Shown here: positions 7,427 through 13,245 of the stretch, in pieces | How positions within the stretch are numbered: the stretch's first letter is position 1 | Layout: each line of letters begins with the position of its first letter | NCBI GenBank assembly: GCA_012522705.1 | Contig: JAAYJY010000257.1 | Span: 1 to 23,522 of the forward strand | DNA length: 23,522 nucleotides | DNA from: Syntrophomonadaceae bacterium | GTDB taxonomy: Bacteria; Bacillota; Syntrophomonadia; Syntrophomonadales; Syntrophomonadaceae | Reading direction: 5' to 3' | Translations under genes and position numbers: made by a program | The notes under the pieces: model-generated | What the model was told of the DNA's origin: nothing | Databases searched by the model: none | Seen by the model: the letters and a program-made list of their open reading frames with translations, nothing else

Positions 7427-8761
7427 ATGGACCCCAGGGAAATGTATCAGAGGAAATTGATATTGGCATCTGTGGCTGCCGGTATAGTGAATTCAGGGGA
7501 TTGGATCGACTATGGTGTGGGCGCCTCTCATCCGGTGGCCTTTGATCAGGCTTTGGCGGCCAGGGCCAGGGATTTGCGGGACGTCAAGATCCGGGGCGCG
7601 TTCACCCTGTGGATGCCGGCCATTTTCCAGGTCGAGGATCCAGGCGAACACTTCTGTTGGAACTCATGGCATTATACCGCGGTTGACCGTAAGATCCTGG
7701 ACATGGGATGCGGGTTCCATTCTCCAATGAGCTTCTTCGAGCTGCCCCGCTATTATGCAGAAAACCTTGACCCGGTTTCAGTGGCAGTTTGCCAGGTGGC
7801 ACCGATGGATGGGGATGGCTATTTCAGTTTTGGTACCTCACCCTCCTACCAGGCCGCGGTTTTTGCCCAATCAGAAATCAGGATAGTTGAAGTAAACAAC
7901 AATATGCCCAGGACGCGGGGGAGCAGCAACGTAGCAATACATATTTCCCAAGTTGATTTTGTCATCGAAGGCCCCAACGGTGACTTAGCCGAGATTGAAC
8001 CAAGTGAGCCTGATAATGTTGATCGTCGGGTGGCTAACCTTATCCTTGAAGAAATCCCGGACGGGGCCTGCTTGCAGCTGGGCATCGGGCGCATGCCCAA
8101 CGCAGTAGGAAGCCTGATAGCCGATTCGGATCTAAAAGATTTGGGAGTTCATACCGAGACTTATGTCAATGCTTATATGGATATAGCCTCCCGGGGGAAG
8201 ATCAACGGTTTGAAAAAATCCATCGACCGCGGACGCCAGGTATTCTCTTACGTGCTGGGTTCCCGCCAACTATACGAATTTGTCAACGAAAACCCTGACT
8301 TGATGGCAACCACCATAGACTACAGCAACGACCCGAGAGTAATCGCCCAGCTCGATAATTTCATTTCCATTAACAATGCGGTAGAAATCGACCTGTTTGG
8401 GCAGGTCAGTGCAGAGTCCAACGGCCTCAAGCAAATAAGCGGCACCGGCGGATATCTGGGCTTTGTAATGGGTGCCTACTGGTCCAAGGGGGGCAAGAGT
8501 ATCGTGTGTCTGGCCTCGACTTACGGACGCGGCCAACAAACCAAGTCCCGGGTGGTATCCACTCTGTCCCAAGGCACCATAACCACCGGTCATCGAACCT
8601 TGGCCCATTGGGTAGTAACCGAATTTGGCAAGGCCAACCTCAAAGGCATGAGTACCTGGCAGAGGGCAGAAACGCTAATCGGTTTGAGTCACCCGGATTA
8701 CCGCCAAGATCTGATCAGCGACGCCGACCGTATGGGTATCTGGCGCCGGAGCAACAAGTAG
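7427..8761 (+). CDS. Butyryl-CoA:acetate CoA-transferase family protein
   Basis: This 444-residue family I CoA-transferase transfers CoA between acyl groups. Closest by eye are the butyryl-CoA:acetate CoA-transferases of butyrate producers: shared features include SGDWIDYG near the N-terminus, EHFCWNSWHY, SFFELPRYY, LQLGIGRMPNAVGSLI, and the C-terminal end MGIWRRSNK. In a syntroph it would activate butyrate or interconvert acetate and butyryl-CoA in the cytoplasm. The catalytic Glu of the family (Glu238 in 4-hydroxybutyrate CoA-transferase) is Glu244 here, in LGVHTET. The usually invariant GGQxDF motif reads GGYLGF (341-346), an odd change. ATG at 7427 is chosen, 7 bases after GGGAGG; a TTG 18 bases upstream overlaps that site. 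It lies between rbgA and rnhB, which ends up abutting its stop codon, an unusual place for a metabolic gene. Confidence 0.85.
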   Translation: MDPREMYQRKLILASVAAGIVNSGDWIDYGVGASHPVAFDQALAARARDLRDVKIRGAFTLWMPAIFQVEDPGEHFCWNSWHYTAVDRKILDMGCGFHSPMSFFELPRYYAENLDPVSVAVCQVAPMDGDGYFSFGTSPSYQAAVFAQSEIRIVEVNNNMPRTRGSSNVAIHISQVDFVIEGPNGDLAEIEPSEPDNVDRRVANLILEEIPDGACLQLGIGRMPNAVGSLIADSDLKDLGVHTETYVNAYMDIASRGKINGLKKSIDRGRQVFSYVLGSRQLYEFVNENPDLMATTIDYSNDPRVIAQLDNFISINNAVEIDLFGQVSAESNGLKQISGTGGYLGFVMGAYWSKGGKSIVCLASTYGRGQQTKSRVVSTLSQGTITTGHRTLAHWVVTEFGKANLKGMSTWQRAETLIGLSHPDYRQDLISDADRMGIWRRSNK

Positions 8762-9448
8762 ATGGTCCACAGCCCATTGGACTTGACCGAGGAGAAACAG
8801 CGGCACCGGAAGCTGAAAAAATACGAGAACCGCGCCTACCGTGATGGTTTTCGCCACATTGCCGGGCTGGATGAAGTCGGTCGCGGCCCTATCGCGGGGC
8901 CGGTAGTGGCGGCAGCGGTAATACTACCCCGCAACTTTTTTCTGCCCGGGGTGAATGACTCCAAACAGGTCAGTCCCATCCGAAGACGGGAGATGGCGGC
9001 AGAAATCAAGCATAAGGCGATCGCCTGGTCGGCAGTCGCCATATCATCCCGGCAGATCGACGGCAGAAACATACTGCAGTGCACTCGTGAGGCCATGCGT
9101 ATCTGTATCGACGAGTTGAGTCCCCGGGCGGATTTTCTGCTTATCGATGCTGTCAATTTGCCCAACCTGGGGATAGAGCAATATTCGATCATCAAAGGAG
9201 ATAGCCTGAGTATTTCCATCGCCTGCGCCTCCATATTGGCCAAAGTTGAACGGGATGCGGTCATGGAGTCATATGATCGACTATTCCCAGGGTACGGTTT
9301 TGCGCAACATAAAGGATATGCGACCCGCGAACATTGTATGGCTTTGGAGAGGCTGGGTCCCTGCTCCATTCACCGTTGTAGTTTCGAACCGGTAAAAAGC
9401 CTGCTGGGTGGTCAAGATTTGGTTCAACCAGGTCTTTTTGATAACTAA
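8762..9448 (+). CDS. rnhB: Ribonuclease HII
   Basis: RNase HII cuts RNA in RNA/DNA hybrids and starts removal of misincorporated ribonucleotides. The 228-residue product carries the DEDD set: Asp37 and Glu38 in AGLDEVGRGPIAGPV, Asp129 in LLIDAVNLP, and Asp165 in AKVERDAVM. HKGYATREH and the C-terminal IHRCSFEPV also fit. The N-terminal extension (1-33, rich in charged residues) is shorter than in Bacillus RnhB. The ATG at 8762 begins directly after the TAG of the CoA-transferase, so the two are coupled; CGGAG lies about 10 bases before. No other start with a better ribosome site was seen. Confidence 0.95.
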   Translation: MVHSPLDLTEEKQRHRKLKKYENRAYRDGFRHIAGLDEVGRGPIAGPVVAAAVILPRNFFLPGVNDSKQVSPIRRREMAAEIKHKAIAWSAVAISSRQIDGRNILQCTREAMRICIDELSPRADFLLIDAVNLPNLGIEQYSIIKGDSLSISIACASILAKVERDAVMESYDRLFPGYGFAQHKGYATREHCMALERLGPCSIHRCSFEPVKSLLGGQDLVQPGLFDN

Positions 9449-9503
9449 ATGCATCCCGCTGTTAGGCTAATAGCTTGGATGGTCGAGTGGAGTGGAGCAG
9501 GGT

Positions 9504-9851
9504 ATGAAAAAGGAGCTTGGCTATAAGGGAGAAGATTTAGCGGTCTCCTATCTGCAGGGGCAGGGTTATAATATTTTGCAGAGAAATTACCGCAGCCGGA
9601 GCGGAGAGATAGATATAATTTGTTCCCGGCGGGGAATAATCGTATTTGTCGAGGTTAAGACGCGTACCAGCAATATCTACGGTTCACCGGAAGAGTCGAT
9701 CACCTGGAGGAAACGGGATCACATCAGAAAGGTAGCCCTGGATTATCTGGCCGCCGGTCATCAGCCTTTCAAGGAATTGAGGTTCGATGTGATCGGTATT
9801 ATGATGGAACAAGGTATTCCCTCCATAAACCATGTGGAGGCAGCTTTCTAG
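9504..9851 (+). CDS. yraN: YraN family (UPF0102) nuclease-fold protein
   Basis: YraN proteins have an endonuclease-like fold resembling archaeal Holliday junction resolvase; their cellular role is still unclear. The 115-residue product shows GYKGEDLAVSYLQGQGYNIL, then NYRSRSGEIDIIC and VFVEVKTRTS, which hold the conserved Glu, Asp and Glu-x-Lys of the PD-(D/E)XK-like site. ATG at 9504 is 6 bases after GGAG; a GTG at 9492 is in frame but lacks a ribosome site. It follows rnhB after 55 bases, a common pairing in Firmicutes. Confidence 0.92.
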   Translation: MKKELGYKGEDLAVSYLQGQGYNILQRNYRSRSGEIDIICSRRGIIVFVEVKTRTSNIYGSPEESITWRKRDHIRKVALDYLAAGHQPFKELRFDVIGIMMEQGIPSINHVEAAF

Positions 9852-9915
9852 TTTCCCGGCTGTTGATTTTGCCCATATAGGAACTAATGTCGGAAAGGAT
9901 TGGAGTATTGAACCG

Positions 9916-10737
9916 ATGATGATTTATGGCAAGGATATCAGAGACCGGTTGAAATCTGAATTGAAAGAAGCCGCTGCCCGAGGCAATATGGTGATGACCA
10001 TAGTGCAGGTAGGAGAGGAAGGACCGTCGACTGCCTATGTAAACGGGGCCAAGCGATTCGCCCGGGATATAGAATGTGATTTAAGAATTATGCAGATTCC
10101 TTATAATATAAGCGAATCGGAATTATTGAATTGCGTGGAAACCCTTAACCGCAACCCAGAAGTTACTGGTATTATGATTCAAAAGCCATTACCGGGGCAT
10201 ATCAATTCAGATGTGGTGGTAGATGCCATGGATTACCGCAAAGACGTGGAAGGAGTCCATCCTTATAATCTGGGGCGACTGTTAACCAAGGAACCGGGGA
10301 TACGCCCCACCACCCCCAAAGCGGTCATTCGGATGTTGAAGGAGCATAATATCGATATCGACGGCCAGAAGGTGACCGTAGTAGGGCGCAGCAGCATCCT
10401 GGGCGGACCGGTGGCAATGATGGCCATAGCCGAAAACGGAACAGTTACCGTTTGCCATACCCACACCCGAGATTTGGCCGCGGAGACCAGGAACGCCGAC
10501 ATAATCATAGCCGCACTGGGGAAATCCTACTTCATAAGCGCCGATATGGTCAGGGAAGGTGTGGTTATAATAGATGCCGGGATCAACTTCGATGCCAAGG
10601 GCAAGATAACTGGAGATGTGCATCCCGATGCCTGTGCCAAGGCCAGTTATGCCAGCGCTGTTCCCGGAGGCGTCGGAATGATAACCACCGCTGAACTGTT
10701 CGACAATTTGAGAATTCTGGCGGAAATGAAAAGATAG
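9916..10737 (+). CDS. folD: FolD-like methylenetetrahydrofolate dehydrogenase, divergent active site
   Basis: FolD normally oxidises methylene-THF to methenyl-THF with NADP+ and hydrolyses it to formyl-THF, in the one-carbon and acetogenic methyl pathways. This 273-residue protein has the family layout: TAYVNGAKR (39-47), GIMIQKPLPGHI, KDVEGVHPYNLGRL (109-122), the nucleotide-binding VVGRSSILGGPVA, and VPGGVG near the C-terminus. Compared with E. coli FolD, catalytic Lys54 aligns with Ala45 (a Lys follows at 46), Asp121 aligns with Glu112, while Gln98 is kept. PCTP is PTTP and GGVGPMT is GGVGMIT. Cyclohydrolase activity may therefore be lost or rearranged. The start is one of two adjacent ATGs (9916 or 9919); GGAG lies at 9902. 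The open frame extends to 9832 inside yraN, but has no family sequence there. Confidence 0.85.
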   Translation: MMIYGKDIRDRLKSELKEAAARGNMVMTIVQVGEEGPSTAYVNGAKRFARDIECDLRIMQIPYNISESELLNCVETLNRNPEVTGIMIQKPLPGHINSDVVVDAMDYRKDVEGVHPYNLGRLLTKEPGIRPTTPKAVIRMLKEHNIDIDGQKVTVVGRSSILGGPVAMMAIAENGTVTVCHTHTRDLAAETRNADIIIAALGKSYFISADMVREGVVIIDAGINFDAKGKITGDVHPDACAKASYASAVPGGVGMITTAELFDNLRILAEMKR

Positions 10738-10804
10738 AGTATTAATATTGCCCTCTGAAATGTTTCCTGCCTGCTCATAATTCTGGATAATTTACAGAAA
10801 ATAC

Positions 10805-10833
10805 TGGACAAAGACGATAAATTGTGATTTAGT
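10805..10833 (+). promoter_or_regulatory. Candidate promoter of the riboswitch-CAP gene transcript
   Basis: TGGACA (10805-10810), a 17-base spacer and TTTAGT (10828-10833) place a start point near 10840, about 18 bases before the first aptamer, which is the right place for a riboswitch leader. The -10 box is only a partial match. Confidence 0.4.
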
Positions 10834-10856
10834 ATAGAGGAATAATCTCTTGAATA

Positions 10857-10933
10857 AGGGCAAACTCGTCGAAAGGCGGGGACGCAAAGCCACGGGTCTA
10901 CGGATAGCGATGTCTAGGACAGCCGGGTTGCCT
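10857..10933 (+). ncRNA. c-di-GMP-I (GEMM-I) riboswitch aptamer 1
   Basis: The segment shows the class I cyclic di-GMP aptamer: closing pairs GGCAA (10859-10863) with TTGCC (10928-10932), a first arm CGTC-GAAA-GGCG capped by the GAAA tetraloop, the tetraloop receptor GGACGCAAAGCC, and a second arm with GTCTA pairing with TAGGAC. The junction and 3' segment AGCCGGGTTGCC match the consensus. It lies about 70 bases after folD and 370-440 bases before the CAP-domain gene. A terminator with an overlapping alternative pairing follows at 10956. Confidence 0.93.
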
Positions 10934-10955
10934 GGAACAGATATTGTCATATCCG

Positions 10956-10985
10956 ACCTGCCGGCAACCCGCTGGGCAGGTTTTT
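10956..10985 (+). terminator. Expression-platform terminator of riboswitch 1
   Basis: ACCTGCC (10956-10962) pairs with GGCAGGT (10975-10981), followed by TTTT. The loop contains GGCAACCCG (10963-10971), exactly complementary to CGGGTTGCC (10924-10932), the 3' strand of aptamer 1 including its closing helix. Ligand binding would hold 10928-10932 in the aptamer and allow the terminator, so an OFF switch is predicted. Confidence 0.7.
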
Positions 10986-11013
10986 GTTTATAATCAAATA
11001 TTTTTAGCACGGC

Positions 11014-11028
11014 GGGGCGGCGAGCCCC
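11014..11028 (+). other. Short hairpin between the two aptamers
   Basis: GGGGC (11014-11018) pairs with GCCCC (11024-11028) around GGCGA. It is GC-rich, without a T run, 12 bases before aptamer 2. It may insulate folding of the two aptamers. Confidence 0.35.
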
Positions 11029-11038
11029 TCACCGATAA

Positions 11039-11114
11039 TAGCAAACTCGTCGAAAGGCGGGGACGCAAAGCCACGGGTCTAAGGACAATAGGTCTACGAT
11101 CGCCGGGTTGCCGA
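11039..11114 (+). ncRNA. c-di-GMP-I (GEMM-I) riboswitch aptamer 2
   Basis: A second class I c-di-GMP aptamer. Its 5' half (11041-11081) is identical to aptamer 1 (10860-10900) over 41 bases, with the same GAAA tetraloop arm and GGACGCAAAGCC receptor. The second arm differs: GTCTA pairs with TAGGT through G-U pairs around AGGACAA. The 3' end GCCGGGTTGCCG is kept. The closing helix is weaker, GCAA (11041-11044) with TTGC (11108-11111). Confidence 0.9.
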
Positions 11115-11141
11115 AAGAGGATCCAGCACCTGCCTTTTTTT
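11104..11141 (+). terminator. Probable terminator of riboswitch 2, sharing bases with the aptamer
   Basis: CGGGTTGC (11104-11111) can pair with GCACCTG (11126-11132) with one bulged T; CC and a run of seven T (11135-11141) follow. The 5' arm of this hairpin is the 3' strand of the aptamer, so ligand binding would prevent it: an ON switch is predicted, opposite to riboswitch 1. The stem is imperfect, hence moderate confidence. Confidence 0.5.
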
Positions 11142-11286
11142 ATTGCTGTCTGTCCACTGATGAAAGGGGTGTGGGGAGGGAGACTATGGTGACCGCCAGG
11201 TCACCGGCAAATGTTGCACCAGTAAACCGGCCCTAAAGTTTCAAGGGCAGGTGAGCGGAGGGTATTAGCGACGATATTAACATTAT
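11142..11286 (+). other. Structured 5' leader between riboswitch 2 and the CAP-domain gene
   Basis: No gene is seen here. It holds a perfect 7-base hairpin GGTGACC-GCCA-GGTCACC (11188-11205), a 5-base hairpin GCCCT/AGGGC (11230-11248), and GGGCAGGT (11245-11252), the same 8-mer found as the 3' arm of terminator 1 (10974-10981) and complementary to ACCTGCC just before the T run of terminator 2. It matches no RNA family I recognise. Confidence 0.5.
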
Positions 11287-11299
11287 GGAGGTGTTGATA

Positions 11300-12190
11300 G
11301 TGAAGGGAAGAGTCCTGATCACATCCATTATCGTGTTCCTTAGTGTATTGGCTCTCATCAATATCGAGCCCAAGGGGATTACAGCTGAGGAAAAGACTAC
11401 CACTGCCATGCAGGTCGAGGTTGCCTCCCCGCAATCGCCGGCTGCTGTAAACCCACCTACAGATGTGGGCAACCATACGCTGCAACCATTTGAAGCCAAA
11501 CAAGAACCTGGCCAGACTGCAGCAGTGGCACCTGTTGAGGTCCAATCAATATCCAGCCCAGCCGCGACAATTCCCACGACTGAAGACCAAAGCATATCCA
11601 TCCCAACCTCAACATCTCCCGGGCTTGAAGTCCAAACAACACCTGTCCCAACTGTGGAAAATCCTCCGGTAGTCCCCGCCAAGACCGTGACCAAGCAGCC
11701 GGAGGAAGACAAGACCCAAACTGAAGCGGCCATCAGTCCGTCAAAATCCAAGCCCAACGAAGCAACTCCAAAACCAGCCAAGGTTCAACCGGCCGCTCCT
11801 GTAAGCACCTCGGCCAGCGACCAGCAACAGGAAATGCTGGGATACATCAATAACGCTCGAGCCGAGGCTAACCTGTCTCCCTTAACTTTGGACAGCGAAC
11901 TTTGTCAGGGAGCCTATCTTAAATCGCAGGATATGGCTGTCAACGGCTACTTCAGTCATACTTCTCCTACATATGGCAGCCCCTTTGATATGATGAAGGG
12001 TCTCGGTATCACCTATCGGACCGCTGCCGAGAATATTGCCCGGAACAGCAGTGTCTCGGGGGCCCATAAAGCTTTCATGAATTCTAGTGGTCATAAGGCC
12101 AATATTCTTAACCCGGCCTTCAAAAAAATAGGTTTGGGGTTCTACCAGAAGGGCAGCGATGTGTTCGTAACCCAATGGTTTGCCAATTAG
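11300..12190 (+). CDS. Secreted CAP-domain (SCP/YkwD-like) protein with Pro/Thr-rich linker
   Basis: The 296-residue product has an N-terminal signal peptide or anchor (hydrophobic residues about 5-20, then GITAEEK), a long Pro/Ser/Thr-rich linker (about 30-175) and a C-terminal bacterial CAP domain (about 176-296). The CAP cavity residues are visible: His220 in YFSHTSP, Glu244 in TAAENIARN, His265 in SSGHKANILNP, with the closing FVTQWFAN. CAP proteins of this type are secreted or wall-associated; their activity is mostly unknown. The linker contains degenerate repeats of about 15 residues (around 79-121) built on VQ/DQ-S-I-S-x-P. GTG at 11300 is chosen, 8 bases after GGAGG (11287-11291); the ATG at 11285 overlaps this site. 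Two c-di-GMP riboswitches lie in its leader, so its expression should respond to c-di-GMP. There is no LPxTG-type sorting signal. Confidence 0.88.
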   Translation: MKGRVLITSIIVFLSVLALINIEPKGITAEEKTTTAMQVEVASPQSPAAVNPPTDVGNHTLQPFEAKQEPGQTAAVAPVEVQSISSPAATIPTTEDQSISIPTSTSPGLEVQTTPVPTVENPPVVPAKTVTKQPEEDKTQTEAAISPSKSKPNEATPKPAKVQPAAPVSTSASDQQQEMLGYINNARAEANLSPLTLDSELCQGAYLKSQDMAVNGYFSHTSPTYGSPFDMMKGLGITYRTAAENIARNSSVSGAHKAFMNSSGHKANILNPAFKKIGLGFYQKGSDVFVTQWFAN

Positions 12191-12231
12191 CCAGCCTCCA
12201 GTCCTTTTTGTTTAGTTTAAATGTGGCATCC

Positions 12232-12267
12232 ATGAGAAAAGCAGAGCTGATACTCTGCTTTTCTCAT
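12232..12267. terminator. Bidirectional terminator between the CAP and sortase genes
   Basis: A perfect 15-base inverted repeat (12232-12246 with 12253-12267, loop CTGATA). The core GCAGAG/CTCTGC is flanked by AAAA on one side and TTTT on the other, so it can end transcription from both convergent genes. Confidence 0.85.
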
Positions 12268-12310
12268 CATATAAATACTATATTAATATTGCGAATAGAT
12301 AGAAGGCTGA

Positions 12311-12934
12311 TCACTGGTTTGACTGGCGGGCTCGTACAATAAGTCTCTGGATGACGTTACCGGGAGGGTCGCAGGTGGTCAGGGTTAGGGCTTGGTAATC
12401 GGTGGGGGCTACGACTGACCAGTCGTTCTCGGCTACTATAAACACTTTTTCTACCGTATAGTCATAGGTTTTACCCTGGTAGGTGATGCTTATTAGATCT
12501 CCCGGCACCATCCTGTTAAGGTGCCGGAACCAGGAGCCGAAAACATTGCGGTGGCCGGCGATGGCTACGTTGCCGATCTCACCGGGCAAGGCACTATCAG
12601 GATACAAGCCGGGACCCATACTCAGGTCCCGGGAGGTCACGCCTTTGACCACAGCGGTCTTAAGGTTTAATTTAGGGATATTCAATACCAGCACGGCTTT
12701 GATCGGCAGACTTGGCTGCACGAGCGGAGCCGTGTCAGGGCTTGAGGGATTTGCTGGGGTTGGCAAGGCAGAAACACCGGTTTCCGCGTCCGTTGCAGAT
12801 TCTTGAGGATTAGACTGCTCAATGGATTGCAACAGCTCCCGCTGCATATAAATGCTATATCCATTCTTAACCAAAGGACTCAAGATCAGCAGCAGACCGG
12901 CTATGATCAAAGCCCAGCTCAACACCCGGCGCAT
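12311..12934 (-). CDS. Class D sortase
   Basis: Sortases are membrane-anchored transpeptidases that cut surface proteins at a sorting motif and link them to the cell wall or to pilin subunits. The 207-residue product has an N-terminal transmembrane helix (about 5-22), a linker rich in Ser/Pro/Ala (40-78) and the sortase beta-barrel. Catalytic residues are visible: His128 in AIAGHRN, Cys188 in TLTTCDPPG and Arg197 in QRLIVRA. The TLTTC and RLIVRA motifs and the N-terminal anchor fit class D. ATG at 12934 is preferred because GGGGGTGG lies 5 bases upstream; a GTG/ATG 11 codons earlier has no such site. It converges on the CAP gene across the terminator at 12232-12267. No substrate with an LPxTG-like tail is seen in this window. 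Confidence 0.92.
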   Translation of the reverse strand: MRRVLSWALIIAGLLLILSPLVKNGYSIYMQRELLQSIEQSNPQESATDAETGVSALPTPANPSSPDTAPLVQPSLPIKAVLVLNIPKLNLKTAVVKGVTSRDLSMGPGLYPDSALPGEIGNVAIAGHRNVFGSWFRHLNRMVPGDLISITYQGKTYDYTVEKVFIVAENDWSVVAPTDYQALTLTTCDPPGNVIQRLIVRARQSNQ

Positions 12935-13245
12935 GAAGCCACCCCCATTTTGATTGAAAGAAACCACCGTTGAGGGTGGACTCTACAACATATACTAGCA
13001 TGCCTTATAAAGATATGTCCGGTTATTTCCTGCCGGTCAACATACCTATTGCCGACAACCGGAGTCCGTCAATCAATGAATACAGATGGCTGCGGTCTGA
13101 GGTAGAGCATCAGTTGCCGGCGCTGATGGGGTCTCCGATCCAGCTGTGGGTTCATCGTTGATTCCTTGGACATCCTCGTCAACGCAAACATATTACCAAT
13201 GTTTGCTGAGGGAAACCCTAAGACGGTGATGAAATACTCAACCTA
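12935..13245. other. Intergenic region upstream of the sortase gene
   Basis: No gene is supported here. On the complement it holds a GC-rich hairpin CCACC/GGTGG (12964-12979) followed by TTTCTTT, a weak terminator or attenuator about 20 bases before the sortase start. There is also an 8-base stem GCAAACAT/ATGTTTGC (13184-13206) without a T run, just downstream of the metallophosphoesterase. A TTGACC on the complement (13035-13040) could be a -35 box, but its -10 is poor. Confidence 0.5.

Noticed and set aside
10989..10994. Perfect TATAAT between the two aptamers, a possible promoter for aptamer 2 alone
   Set aside because: No -35 box at 16-18 bases (the position falls inside terminator 1), so not called; would be worth noting if RNA ends map there.
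12970..13161. 63-codon plus-strand frame in the gap before the sortase gene
   Set aside because: It starts on TTG without a ribosome site and shows no family features.
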